NCBI RefSeq assembly: GCF_000423605.1
Contig: NZ_AUIH01000043.1
Coordinates: forward strand, 1-34,025
Length of the DNA stretch: 34,025 nt
From: Saccharospirillum impatiens DSM 12546
GTDB lineage: Bacteria; Pseudomonadota; Gammaproteobacteria; Pseudomonadales; Natronospirillaceae
Reading direction: 5' to 3'
In this document: piece after piece, positions 1 through 7,762 of the stretch
Position numbering within the stretch: the stretch's first letter is position 1
Layout: each line of letters starts with the position of its first letter
Made by a program: the position numbers and the translations under genes
Notes under the pieces: model-generated
Seen by the model: the letters and a program-made list of their open reading frames with translations, nothing else
The model's database searches: none
What the model was told of the DNA's origin: nothing

Positions 1-186
1 ACTTTCAACGGACAACCCTTTTCGTCCCGTAACCTGTGTATTTTCAGCGCGGAAGTCTTCCTCCAGCAATGGGAGTATCTCCGGGTGAGCGTCCAGCACC
101 CGCGATAGATTACTAAGGAACAAGCCAAACTTGTGTGGTGCATACACATCAAATAAACTGTTCTGTGCCGTGCGGGATTCTCGCAT
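1..186 (-). CDS. IS transposase, N-terminal part (runs off the window)
   Basis: Reading the minus strand from the ATG at 186 gives 62 uninterrupted codons to the window edge. The protein begins MRESRTAQNSLFDVYAPHKF and continues with a segment containing LSRVLDAHPEILPLLEEDF and TGRKGLSVES. From memory this matches the N-terminus of a widespread proteobacterial transposase group (ISNCY/IS1182-like), which opens with a short helical segment followed by a TGRxGLSVES motif. The DDE catalytic part lies outside the window, so activity cannot be judged. AAGGG lies just before the start codon but is buried in an inverted repeat. The family name is less certain than the transposase call. Confidence 0.75.
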   Translation of the reverse strand, partial: MRESRTAQNSLFDVYAPHKFGLFLSNLSRVLDAHPEILPLLEEDFRAENTQVTGRKGLSVES

Positions 187-190
187 GGTA

Positions 191-255
191 AGGCCCTTTT
201 CTTTGTGCTTTGCTTTTTTGTCGAAGACAATTCTACAAAGTATTAGGGCCTTTTT
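191..255. repeat. Nested inverted repeat in front of the transposase start codon
   Basis: Three sets of complementary arms nest inside each other: AGGCCCT (191-197) with AGGGCCT (245-251), CTTTGT (201-206) with ACAAAG (235-240), and TTGTC (218-222) with GACAA (226-230) around a GAA loop. On the plus strand the structure ends in a T run (251-255). On the minus strand its 3' arm covers the likely ribosome binding site of the transposase, four bases before the ATG at 186. Confidence 0.6.
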
Positions 256-265
256 AACCCTCTGA

Positions 266-493
266 TCGAGATTTTTCTTTTATTTTCAGAAGCTTAGCCG
301 TTTATGGACGGGCACTAACTACCTGCCATTGACTCGCCAGGCGAACTATGAGGTTTTCTACACCGACTACACAAGGATTCCTCCGGGTCCATACCTGCCT
401 GGTTATGATGAATACTACCAGACTCTTGAGGCCAATAATGCTGTAGAAGATCCTGCTAACACAGGGACAGATTTATCTGCCGGAGAGCAATAA
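266..493 (+). pseudogene. 3' remnant of a gene interrupted by the IS
   Basis: An open frame runs from just after the TGA at 263-265 to a TAA at 491-493 with no plausible start. It encodes about 75 residues rich in Tyr, Pro and acidic residues (for example TGTNYLPLTRQANYEVFYTD, and later PGYDEYYQTLEANNAVEDP). It looks like the C-terminal tail of a larger protein whose front part has been displaced by the adjoining insertion sequence. I do not recognise the family. That it is coding rests on amino-acid composition and the open frame, so it is tentative. Confidence 0.35.
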
Positions 494-613
494 GCCTCGC
501 CCACCGTTTTCGGCTAATTCCGGTTAACACTCTGAGTTAACTTTCAAACCCATTTTCCACACAGCGTCCGCTCTGAGCGGACGCGAGCTTTCCCTCGCGC
601 TTAGGATTTTAAA

Positions 614-1171
614 ATGACTCTGAAGTATCCTGTTTTATCGCTTTCACTGATTACCGCTGGTGCATTATCGTCTGGCATCGCCATGGCCGACAGCCGCTCA
701 GGTTTCTATCTGAGCGGAGGTCTTGGCATTACTTCTGTCGGTATTGAAGTAGTTGAGGCCAACCAAACCTACGCAGACAGCCGGTATCGTGGTTTTGGTA
801 CTGCAGTGAAGATCGGGGGGTACATTAACCCAAATTTTGCGCTCTATTATCACCGTGAAGCCGCCTGGTTTCAGGACGATGATGGCGACCGCTGGGTAGG
901 CGGTTTGGCAGGCATTGGTGGTTCCTACTACTTCGAACCGCAAGGCGGGGCTTATATGGAAATTTCGCTGGGCATCTCTGATTTAAGCATGGTTGACTAC
1001 AATGCCGCCTTTAATTCTGGTGGCGCCTTGTTAATCGGGGTTGGTGGCGAAGTGACTGATCACCTGCAATTGGGAGCTTACTTCATGGGTTCGGATACAA
1101 CTGACCCCTATTACCCGGAAGTAACGATTGAACAAAGAACAATTGGCGTGAAATTGGAATTGAAGCTTTAA
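614..1171 (+). CDS. Outer-membrane beta-barrel protein
   Basis: The 185-aa product has a clear Sec signal peptide (hydrophobic residues about 7-22, cleavage expected after GIAMA near residue 25). The mature part alternates short aromatic and Gly-rich beta strands, such as GFYLSGGLGI, AVKIGGYINPNFALYY and GGLAGIGGSYYF. It ends in the strand TIGVKLELKL, whose terminal hydrophobic residue suits recognition by the Bam machinery. Size and strand pattern fit a small 8-strand barrel of the OmpW/OmpA-barrel kind. AGGA lies upstream of the ATG. It is convergent with the small gene that follows, and it may have stood downstream of the gene destroyed by the IS. Substrate or function is not visible. Confidence 0.7.
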   Translation: MTLKYPVLSLSLITAGALSSGIAMADSRSGFYLSGGLGITSVGIEVVEANQTYADSRYRGFGTAVKIGGYINPNFALYYHREAAWFQDDDGDRWVGGLAGIGGSYYFEPQGGAYMEISLGISDLSMVDYNAAFNSGGALLIGVGGEVTDHLQLGAYFMGSDTTDPYYPEVTIEQRTIGVKLELKL

Positions 1172-1298
1172 TCCTACTGCCCGCTCAACCCCAGGTTATA
1201 GGCGGATTTACCAGGGATAGCTGCCTCTAAAGCATTTGACTGCCACGGAACAGGCCTTAGCACCTTAAAGCATCACGTAGTATCAGGTTGTTGATGAC

Positions 1299-1562
1299 TC
1301 AAATAGTCAACTTCCTGATTTTCCTGGCTAATTCTATCCCATTGCCACCCAGTGCCTCCAACCGATTCAATACATCGCCAACAGCTTCATTCTTATCCGT
1401 AGCGCCCGCCACGGCATCCATAAGTATTTTGACCTCTTTGCCATTTCTTAGCTTTGGCTTTATCGATTCCCAGTCAAATTCAGTCGCAGCCAGAACTTCT
1501 TGCTCACGGGCCCTGAGTTTAATGTCAGCTCTATTTCTTGCTGCTGATGAGAGTTTCTTCAT
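1299..1562 (-). CDS. Small hypothetical protein (87 aa)
   Basis: This is a charged, probably helical cytoplasmic protein with no signal peptide or membrane segment. It contains LRAREQEVLAATEFDWESIK and a second helical region around NEAVGDVLNRLEALGGNG. A good ribosome binding site (GGAGG, ten bases before the ATG at 1562) supports it as a real gene. It starts 33 bases after the stop of the lipoprotein gene on the same strand, so the two probably form a two-gene operon. The family was not recognised. Confidence 0.6.
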   Translation of the reverse strand: MKKLSSAARNRADIKLRAREQEVLAATEFDWESIKPKLRNGKEVKILMDAVAGATDKNEAVGDVLNRLEALGGNGIELARKIRKLTI

Positions 1563-1595
1563 GTTATCCAGACCTCCATTTCGTTGGAAAAGCCA

Positions 1596-2258
1596 CTAAA
1601 GGCGTTCATCTGCTTTACGTATTTCTTCCAGACTTTCCTCGGCCCATTCAGAAATACCAATAATCCTCTCGTTCAAATCAGCGACCCGCCCCCTCGAATC
1701 CAGTAGGTCCAGCGCCTGGTTCTGAACATCCCGAACTTTCTTTAGGGAGTTAAGGTGTGCCGTTACATGCGCATTGGCACTGCGAATTTGATCAAAGGCT
1801 GCCGCGGCTTCCGCTCTGACAAGTCGCTCCTGATCGTCCAGTGGTCCAATCAGCTCTGCTCGCTTGCCTTCGATTTCTTCAATAGCTGTTCTACTCCAAA
1901 CCAAGACTGTGTCTAACAGCTGCCTCTGTTCCAGACCTGGGGTTGGGTTTACAAACATCTCATCCGATTCAGACCACACGATGTCTCCCTGGGCAATGTC
2001 AACCAACCGTCCTTCTTCAACGAATTCATCCAGATAGGCCGGAACCCATTCATTATCCAGATAGTTGAGTCTGTCTTGACGCATGGCGTCAAACTTAAAG
2101 GTAATCAATGCGTCGTAAGATTGTTCAATCTCACGAATGTCTTGTCCCACTGTATAAGACAGCTCAACAACTTCCGACGGCACTGATGCACAACCAGACA
2201 GCCCGATTGAAAAGGAACAGAAGAAAACTATTTCTTTTACTGAAACGTTATTCAACAC
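1596..2258 (-). CDS. Predicted lipoprotein, helical, unknown function
   Basis: The start chosen is the GTG at 2258: AAGGAG sits seven bases before it, and the product then begins directly with a lipoprotein signal (about NNVSVKEIVFFCSFSIG, lipobox LSGC). The frame is open further upstream to 2339, but that adds a basic stretch unlike a signal peptide. The mature protein of about 200 residues is highly charged and predicted helical (for example RQLLDTVLVWSRTAIEEIEG and DLNERIIGISEWAEESLEEI), which suggests a coiled-coil periplasmic protein. Ala follows the lipidated Cys, compatible with outer-membrane sorting. The 87-aa gene follows on the same strand. No family was recognised. Confidence 0.65.
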   Translation of the reverse strand: MLNNVSVKEIVFFCSFSIGLSGCASVPSEVVELSYTVGQDIREIEQSYDALITFKFDAMRQDRLNYLDNEWVPAYLDEFVEEGRLVDIAQGDIVWSESDEMFVNPTPGLEQRQLLDTVLVWSRTAIEEIEGKRAELIGPLDDQERLVRAEAAAAFDQIRSANAHVTAHLNSLKKVRDVQNQALDLLDSRGRVADLNERIIGISEWAEESLEEIRKADERL

Positions 2259-2496
2259 AACCTTACTCCTTCTGGTTTTTGTATGGACTCGACCCGATCC
2301 CAACGAGCACAGACTGTTTTTGAGAGCTGTCTTCCGCATACTCCGGCTTAGGTGAGCGCTATAGTAAGGTGTATTTTTGAATTTAATTCGAACACCGTTA
2401 ATGTGTATGGAGGCCCTCAGATAGCCATCAGAAAGGGAGTATAGTCTAACAAAGCTACCCTACATCATTTCTCAAAGATAAAAGGGTACACATAGA

Positions 2497-3243
2497 TTAC
2501 CGCGCCCGATTATCACGAATATGCACGGCCTTGTTGTGCGTCTGCACCTCAAACAACTCTGAGGCTTTTACCAAATCACTTAACTTCTTGTACCCATAGT
2601 TAACCGGTGAAAATGAGCTGTTGTTTGAGATGTAGGCACCAACAGCGCCCAGATGTGCCCAACCCTCTTCGTCAGACGTTTGTTCCACGGCGGTTCGCAA
2701 CAGTTTCACCAGGCCGGCATTCATCCTCAGCTCATTTCTACTTTGCTTCTTCGGTGTTGAATGCGGCGCTTCGGCCTTGGTGACGGTGCTTTCCTCGGGC
2801 TCTTCTACCGCCTCAAGATTTTCCGTAAAAATAAACTGGGAGCAGGCATCCACAAAGGGCTGGGGCGTCTTTTTCTCACCGAAGCCGTATACCGTGAATC
2901 CACTTTCGAGCAGGCGCATGACCAGGGGTGTGAAATCACTATCGCTCGTCATCAGCGCAAAGGCATTTACATTGTCTCCATACAAGAGATCCATCGCATC
3001 GATGATCATGGAGGCATCGGTGGCGTTTTTACCTTTGGTAAGCGCGAATTGCTGGATCGGGCGAATGGCGTTTGGGTGAACCTTTTCGATCCAGCCTTTC
3101 ATGCTCGGATTGTTCCAGTCGCCGTGGGCATGGCGGACGTTTACCTTGCCGTATTTGGCGAGCTCTTCCAGCACGCCTTCGATAGCCCGGTGGCTGACGT
3201 TGTCGCAGTCGATCAGCAGTGCGATGTTTTGGTTTAACGCCAT
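2497..3243 (-). CDS. NYN-domain putative ribonuclease with C-terminal LOTUS/OST-HTH domain
   Basis: The 248-aa protein starts at the ATG at 3243; a TTG seven codons upstream is a weaker choice. Residues 5-140 form a NYN (LabA/DUF88, PIN-like) nuclease fold. The acidic metal-binding residues are all present: D12 and D14 in ALLIDCDN, D76 and D82 in NATDASMIIDAMDLL, and D101 and D103 in TSDSDFTP. After an acidic, Pro-rich linker (about 145-170), residues 172-245 resemble a LOTUS/OST-HTH RNA-binding domain, ending LSDLVKASELFEVQ. Known relatives are thought to cut or bind RNA. It lies 71 bases downstream of the DarG antitoxin gene on the same strand, next to a degraded defence locus, but a defence role is only inferred. 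Confidence 0.85.
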   Translation of the reverse strand: MALNQNIALLIDCDNVSHRAIEGVLEELAKYGKVNVRHAHGDWNNPSMKGWIEKVHPNAIRPIQQFALTKGKNATDASMIIDAMDLLYGDNVNAFALMTSDSDFTPLVMRLLESGFTVYGFGEKKTPQPFVDACSQFIFTENLEAVEEPEESTVTKAEAPHSTPKKQSRNELRMNAGLVKLLRTAVEQTSDEEGWAHLGAVGAYISNNSSFSPVNYGYKKLSDLVKASELFEVQTHNKAVHIRDNRAR

Positions 3244-3314
3244 TGAGCGAATCTTCCCTGACAAGTTTGTAGTGGTTCAAGCATAGCGAAATGCTGGTTA
3301 TACAGCAGCAAGGG

Positions 3315-4391
3315 TTAAGCGGTTTTCGCGATCTGGCCAGAGAGGCGCTCAAGGGCAAGTGAGATACTTCTGTCATCAAACAACTTTTGCTTGCGTTGCG
3401 CCCATCTTTTACCTGCAGGCCACGCTGCCACCCCGCCTTTAACACCTTCCACAGTGGCCGCACAGCCCTGTTTTGATACCAGCCAGTCTACAGTAGACAA
3501 TAGCTCCATTCCGAAAGGAGATTCGAAGCCTTCAATAAGGGCTGTTACCTCTTCCAGGGCTGGTAGGAATGGCTGCGCTTCTGTCTTCAGGTAGGTGTGC
3601 ACTTTGAGCTTTTTGTTGTCATTAAAGCGTATCAGGTCCGACGGCCTTGCATCCGAGATTCGCTTGTCGGCCTGTAAATAGCTGCCGTCCAACGCATCGA
3701 GCAACTTGTCCAGATTGTGCGCGTATGGGCCGTAGTTCCTGGGCTGGAAGTCAAGATTCAAGGTGTGCTTTATGCCACTTTTGTCGAGCCCGCGCTGAAG
3801 AAACCACGCCAGCTTTTGTATTTCAAGCAGGCTGCACTCCATGCCCAGTACGGCGTACCGTCGCACCAGTTCTGCTATCAGGGCATGAGGGGCGGTTAGC
3901 GTTTCAACCCTTCTTTTCTTAGCCACGTTCTGGTACTTCTCGACCGGCTCGTAAATCACGATGTCCACATTTTCAAGATCGGCCAGCGCGGCTTCAATTC
4001 TGGGCTTAACCTCTAACCACCTCAACCCGCCGTTCCCGGCACCCAGAGGAGGAATGGCAACGGAACGCACCTGGTTATCGATCAGGAAGGCATGAAGGTC
4101 TTCCAGACCCTGATCAATCCACTCAATCTTTGAACTCGACCGCCAGTGCTGCTTTGTGGGGAAGTTGATGATCCAGCGCGGTCCCATCAGTTCATCCGAG
4201 CTGGTGATAAACACCTTGCCCGTTCTGACTTCGCCCTGTTTGCAGGCAAGCTCATATTCTCTATTGTTATTAGGGAACCTCTCTTTAAACATCAAAGCGA
4301 TACCTTTGCCCATGACACCCACGGTATTCACGGTGTTCACAAGCGCTTCGACGTCTGCGTCCAGAAGGTTTCCTGTCGTGTATCTAATCAT
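3315..4391 (-). CDS. darG: DarG antitoxin: DNA ADP-ribosyl glycohydrolase (macro domain)
   Basis: The 358-aa protein has the full DarG length. Residues 1-150 are a macro domain with both ligand loops: [21 protein letters not shown], and [17 protein letters not shown] after the VRSVAI strand. In the family this domain removes ADP-ribose from thymidine in DNA, reversing the toxin DarT. Residues 170-358 form the second domain ([10 protein letters not shown], then [20 protein letters not shown]), which in characterised DarG proteins binds and blocks DarT. The ATG overlaps the stop of the DarT remnant by four bases (ATGA), the usual darT-darG coupling. No residue loss is evident, so the antitoxin looks intact although its toxin is not. 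Confidence 0.9.
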   Translation of the reverse strand: MIRYTTGNLLDADVEALVNTVNTVGVMGKGIALMFKERFPNNNREYELACKQGEVRTGKVFITSSDELMGPRWIINFPTKQHWRSSSKIEWIDQGLEDLHAFLIDNQVRSVAIPPLGAGNGGLRWLEVKPRIEAALADLENVDIVIYEPVEKYQNVAKKRRVETLTAPHALIAELVRRYAVLGMECSLLEIQKLAWFLQRGLDKSGIKHTLNLDFQPRNYGPYAHNLDKLLDALDGSYLQADKRISDARPSDLIRFNDNKKLKVHTYLKTEAQPFLPALEEVTALIEGFESPFGMELLSTVDWLVSKQGCAATVEGVKGGVAAWPAGKRWAQRKQKLFDDRSISLALERLSGQIAKTA

Positions 4392-4618
4392 TGGAAATAC
4401 CAGTTAGGCCGGGTATAAACCGGCAGATTCAACCCACTCGTGTTGATCATCAATTCTAGTTCAGATCGTACCGTGTCCGAATGGCAGAAGACACCCAATA
4501 GCCCACCAACCGGGCAGCGGCCGTATACCAAAGCTTCCGCCTGATACCGTTCGAACTTGCCTGGGTCATCCAGATCGCGCCGGAAGTCCCTGTTTTGCAG
4601 GAGTGGCCAGTCAATCAC
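4388..4618 (-). pseudogene. darT: C-terminal remnant of the DarT DNA ADP-ribosyltransferase toxin
   Basis: About 76 codons remain, encoding IDWPLLQNRDFRRDLDDPGKF, then ERYQAEALVYGRCPVGGLLG, and ending in TRPNWYFQ. This is the C-terminal third of DarT (DUF4433): the DxDDPxKxERYQAEALV segment is diagnostic, and family members end in RPxWYF. A full DarT is roughly 210 aa, so the NAD-binding N-terminal part is missing and the protein should be inactive as a transferase. The last residues overlap the darG start. Upstream, the sequence runs straight into the N-terminal half of a helicase gene, so this is the right side of a deletion junction near 4615-4622. Confidence 0.85.
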
Positions 4619-5244
4619 AGTGAGATCCGTACTTCGCAGTTCGGTAACCCGGCCAACTGGTTCAGGGCTTTCTGGTCGGTCGCGCCGGTATAGGTGGTGG
4701 TGAGCACGCGCACACTGGCCTGGCTTCGGCCCTGGCCATCGGTCGCGGTAATGGCCTTCAGACGGTCGAGCAGTTTGCGCACGCCGGATACGGTGATGAA
4801 GCTCACCAGAATATCGACATGGTTGCAGCTGTTCAGCTCGGCCTGCAGTTCGTGCAGCAACGCCGGGGAATCCTTGCCTGCGGTGAACAGCCAGGGCTGG
4901 GCCAGGCCGATGGCCGGGAGTTCGGGCTTGAGCCCCCTGGGGTGAACTGCGCGCAGGGCTTTTGGTGGGGAACTGATGGTGTTGCCGGGTATTGGGGGTT
5001 GCTGCAGGGAGGCGAGTATCTGGTTGACCCAGGCTAGTTGTTCAGCGGCTTTAGTGTTCGTTTTAGAGGCTTTGATGCGGTTCAAGCTCTGCACCAGGCG
5101 TTCGGCTAATGCCGTTGCCAGGCGCTCTGGCAGGTTGGCTTCGCTGATCTTCTCGAAGGTGGCTTCCAGCAGGGAGTGGTCCACTTGCTGTTGAAGGTCA
5201 TCGGTTGCCAGTAGGTCGTAGAGGCCCTGGTGAAGCTCATCCAT
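4615..5244 (-). pseudogene. N-terminal remnant of a DUF3427-type helicase (PLD-nuclease domain)
   Basis: The 209-aa open frame begins MDELHQGLYDLLATDDLQQQ and continues through LLHELQAELNSCNHVDILVSF, RVLTTTYTGATDQKALNQLA and LPNCEVRIS. This matches the N-terminal region of large DEAD/DEAH helicases that carry a phospholipase-D-like nuclease domain first and DUF3427 last (usually about 1000 aa). The frame stops right after CEVRIS, just before the place where family members have the DTRRTRLHAKAY-type HKD catalytic motif. The helicase motor and DUF3427 are absent. The ORF abuts the DarT remnant, so both were probably cut by one deletion. A truncated protein might still be made. Confidence 0.8.
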
Positions 5245-5376
5245 GTGGGGTTCCCGGGTTACTGCAGTGACCAGGTTCGCATGGTTTAGTGGGGGATGCC
5301 AGTTGGATATAGGATCTAAATCTCTCTAGCATTTCAACAATAGAATGTCGTTTATGGCCGGATGCTCACGAGCAAG

Positions 5377-5826
5377 CTAATCAAATTTCAGTCGCCGATC
5401 GTACTGGCACGTGTCAATCTGCGTTGTGTCCGGGACATTCGTCCTGCACTGCCACTCCGTGGACATTCCGCCCAAAACTGATTTGGGAGTAAGCTCCATT
5501 GTGGCCCGAGCGCCTAAACGGGCATCCACCAATACTTTGATTCGGCCGCCTTCAGCCAGGTAAAGGTCTCGAAAGTACTGGCTGTCGCGCATCTGTGCTT
5601 CAACCAGGCCCAATTCTTCGAGTGACCCCGGGTAATGCCCCTCCACCATCGCGTACTCAGTCATACTTACCCTTAGAGGACTCACCGCCGCCATGGCTTG
5701 GGCTAACAATGCTCCTCGCTGGTACGGATTCGTCACTTCAGGGGGTGTATCGGGCATTGTCTGGCAAGCGACCAGGACGAAGGCAATACAGAGGAATAGC
5801 ACAGCGGAGCGGACTTCCAATAACAT
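5377..5826 (-). CDS. Lipoprotein with type IV pilin-like globular domain
   Basis: The 149-aa product has a lipoprotein signal peptide (VLFLCIAFVLVAC, Cys21 lipidated, Gln at +2 favouring the outer membrane). The mature part resembles the globular region of PilA-type pilins: an N-terminal helix (QRGALLAQAMAAVSPLRVSM), the typical TEYAMVEGHYPGSLEELGL turn, beta strands (GRIKVLVDARLGARATMELT), then a C-terminal Cys pair (WQC to DTC, residues about 126-139) positioned like the pilin D-region disulphide. The hydrophobic methylated pilin stem with GFTLIE is missing and replaced by a lipid anchor. It stands alone on its strand and its function is unknown. Confidence 0.65.
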   Translation of the reverse strand: MLLEVRSAVLFLCIAFVLVACQTMPDTPPEVTNPYQRGALLAQAMAAVSPLRVSMTEYAMVEGHYPGSLEELGLVEAQMRDSQYFRDLYLAEGGRIKVLVDARLGARATMELTPKSVLGGMSTEWQCRTNVPDTTQIDTCQYDRRLKFD

Positions 5827-6164
5827 TGTGGCTCTCTATTTTGGTTTAAGGGCATCTGACAAAGTAAGAATGACATACATCGTCATCTTGCACCAAGACG
5901 TTGCTTATTGAAGCACGTTGTCAATCGCGCTTTTGCAATCAGTGATGATTAACGCCAATAGCCAGTAAATATCGGCCGATGTATATTCCGGCACCCAAGC
6001 ACGAGCAGAGCATGCCTACTGGTGCGGTGGTACGTTTTTATCAGATGGTAACGTTATGCTAACAACTGCCCCCCTCTATCGCCGATTCAGCTCTAAACAA
6101 GCGATTAACGCTGTTGGGACTGCTGAACGAATCGGCTAAAGAGAAACCAATTTCAGAACCAGGC
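5827..6164. other. Intergenic, 338 bp, with one imperfect palindrome
   Basis: No convincing gene was seen on either strand. The only structure noticed is an imperfect palindrome at 6081-6136. The region lies between two minus-strand lipoprotein genes and should contain the promoter of the pilin-like gene. Confidence 0.5.
6081..6136. repeat. Imperfect 56-bp palindrome
   Basis: The outer arms GCCGATTCAGC (6081-6091) and GCTGAACGAATCGGC (6122-6136) pair with a four-base bulge. Between them AGCG-ATTAA-CGCT forms an inner hairpin. It starts 29 bases past the stop of the 427-aa lipoprotein gene. It could be a transcription terminator-like hairpin, although no T run follows, or a recombination-type site. 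The integron attC core consensus is not clearly met. Confidence 0.45.
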
Positions 6165-7448
6165 TTACCGGCCAAGCCAGATATAGTTGAAAGGCTGCCC
6201 ACCATCGAAGGTTCCTTGGGGGCGGTACACTTCCGTCATGGGTGTCATACCGGTTAACGTGGATAGGCCGTCTATCTTTCCGATCCAATTATGGAGGCCC
6301 GGTGTCGACATTTTGGCCCACAATGTGTCGTCGTCGATATACCCGACCAGAATAGGATCTCCCTCGTAAATCCGAGTGGTCACTTCGCTAGAGGGGTCAA
6401 ACTGATCCAGCGCCTCGACCCATTGAAAATCCGTCTCAGAATCAGAATTATACCCGCCCCAGAAATAGATGTAATCGCCAGCAGTGCCGGCGCCAACCAA
6501 GCCGCGGCTCGGGCGTGTTTCCAGCTCTCTGAGCTCCAGAGTTTCTTCGTCAAATTCAATAATATCGTTGTACCAGCTACGTCGAAAGTAGGTTTTCTTG
6601 TCGATCGAGCCTATTAATCGAATATCACGATCACAAGGTCCTTTCACTTCATCCATTTCATAGCCGACTATCTCTGTAGACAAGCCCCCATCGACAGAAA
6701 CCCGATGTATTTCACTGGGTGAGGACTCTGTTTCGCCAGCTTTCAGGAAATACAGGCTACCACTGGAGCCGACCCAGTAAAACGTACTGGGCTGCGGTTC
6801 CAATTGGTCGTTCCCTGCTGCGCTAGTGATGTGGGTTGCGCATTCGCCGCTACCCTTGATGTCCAGAGTTGTGAAAGCCAGGACTCCTGTGTCGGAAAGC
6901 ATGAAGTGAGCGGTGTGTTTGGAGTCGGGCACCGGTGAGGATACAAATAGACCGTCCTCATCAAAATGCGCCGACTGTAGTTCAACAGTGTTATTTTGAT
7001 TATTGGTTATTCTGAATGCGTAGTGATCCCTTGAGCTCTGGATGTCATTGTTCTCATAGTCATAGAGATCAGAATAGTTAAGATAAAAACCCGTATCCAT
7101 ATGACCATCCAGGCTAGTGAAACTATCTATGCGGATGGCTTTGCCAGAAGGTCGGTGAATGGCGTAGGTGTAATAATTCACATCCATCACGACAAGGTCG
7201 CTTCGACCCATCCTGGGGAATGCACTGTCAATATCAAATTCATTGCCATCGCTATCAGTAAGGACAATTGTCTCGACTTCACCATTGAGCGAAATTTTAT
7301 CTACTGAATCGTATTCATCGGAGAAAACGGCCAAAGCCCCCTCGGCCTTCACTGCCTCAAGGGTTGGGTCATCGTCTGTGTATTCACAGGCTGAAACCAG
7401 AAACAGTACAGACAGGCTTAGGGTTAAAAACCGCATATTTTTTACCAT
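6165..7448 (-). CDS. Predicted lipoprotein, beta-rich (propeller-like)
   Basis: The start chosen is the ATG at 7448, giving MVKNMRFLTLSLSVLFLVSAC with a lipobox and Glu at +2. The nine codons upstream (from 7475) would put polar residues before the signal. The mature part (about 405 aa) is almost entirely beta-type, with repeated strand pairs such as GSSGSLYFLKAGE, TAGDYIYFWGGYN and LVGYIDDDTLWAKM. This is the pattern of a beta-propeller reporting-type protein, and the style resembles the lipoproteins at 20-27 kb. It contains Cys pairs that could form a disulphide. No catalytic motif or named family was recognised. It is likely an outer-membrane or surface-attached protein. Confidence 0.7.
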   Translation of the reverse strand: MVKNMRFLTLSLSVLFLVSACEYTDDDPTLEAVKAEGALAVFSDEYDSVDKISLNGEVETIVLTDSDGNEFDIDSAFPRMGRSDLVVMDVNYYTYAIHRPSGKAIRIDSFTSLDGHMDTGFYLNYSDLYDYENNDIQSSRDHYAFRITNNQNNTVELQSAHFDEDGLFVSSPVPDSKHTAHFMLSDTGVLAFTTLDIKGSGECATHITSAAGNDQLEPQPSTFYWVGSSGSLYFLKAGETESSPSEIHRVSVDGGLSTEIVGYEMDEVKGPCDRDIRLIGSIDKKTYFRRSWYNDIIEFDEETLELRELETRPSRGLVGAGTAGDYIYFWGGYNSDSETDFQWVEALDQFDPSSEVTTRIYEGDPILVGYIDDDTLWAKMSTPGLHNWIGKIDGLSTLTGMTPMTEVYRPQGTFDGGQPFNYIWLGR

Positions 7449-7762
7449 CGTGAGTCCCTTAGAAGACGAATCCATTTGCCTAGACTTTTGTTAAGTCAAA
7501 ATGGATCGGCAAATTTACCAGAAGTTCCGGATATGACAACGAAAATTGGCTTCCATGGGATCTAGACGATGGCTATCAGGAACAACAATTGAAGCTTGTA
7601 CCACCACTGGCGTATCTTTTTCACCCACTTTTAACAGGGTGTTTAACGACCCCAAGCGGTGCAATGGGACGCCAGATGACATAGAGAGGGAACATACTTC
7701 AATGAGCTACTTCCAGGAACCCTCACTCTAATCACTCCTTCACACCCTAAGATCACCCGCAG
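7449..7762. other. Intergenic, 314 bp, nothing recognised
   Basis: A 61-codon plus-strand frame at 7546-7731 has no ribosome binding site and no protein-like composition, so it was not called. The region should carry the promoter of the lipoprotein gene. No repeat or clear terminator was seen after the diguanylate cyclase gene. Confidence 0.5.

Larger units (their letters stand above)
1..260 (-). mobile_element. End of an insertion sequence (outer boundary not resolved)
   Basis: This segment holds the start of the transposase gene and its structured leader. The right boundary is placed only approximately, between the AGGGCCT arm at 245-251 and the coding remnant that is open from 266. The other end, the terminal inverted repeat partner and the target duplication are outside the window, so the exact IS border could not be fixed. 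Confidence 0.5.

Noticed and set aside
6081-6136. Integron attC site
   Set aside because: The fold is suggestive, but the GTTRRRY/RYYYAAC core pair is not satisfied and no second site or integrase was seen, so it is listed only as an imperfect palindrome.
7546-7731. 61-aa plus-strand ORF between two minus-strand genes
   Set aside because: No ribosome binding site, no hydrophobic or conserved segment, and composition is not protein-like.
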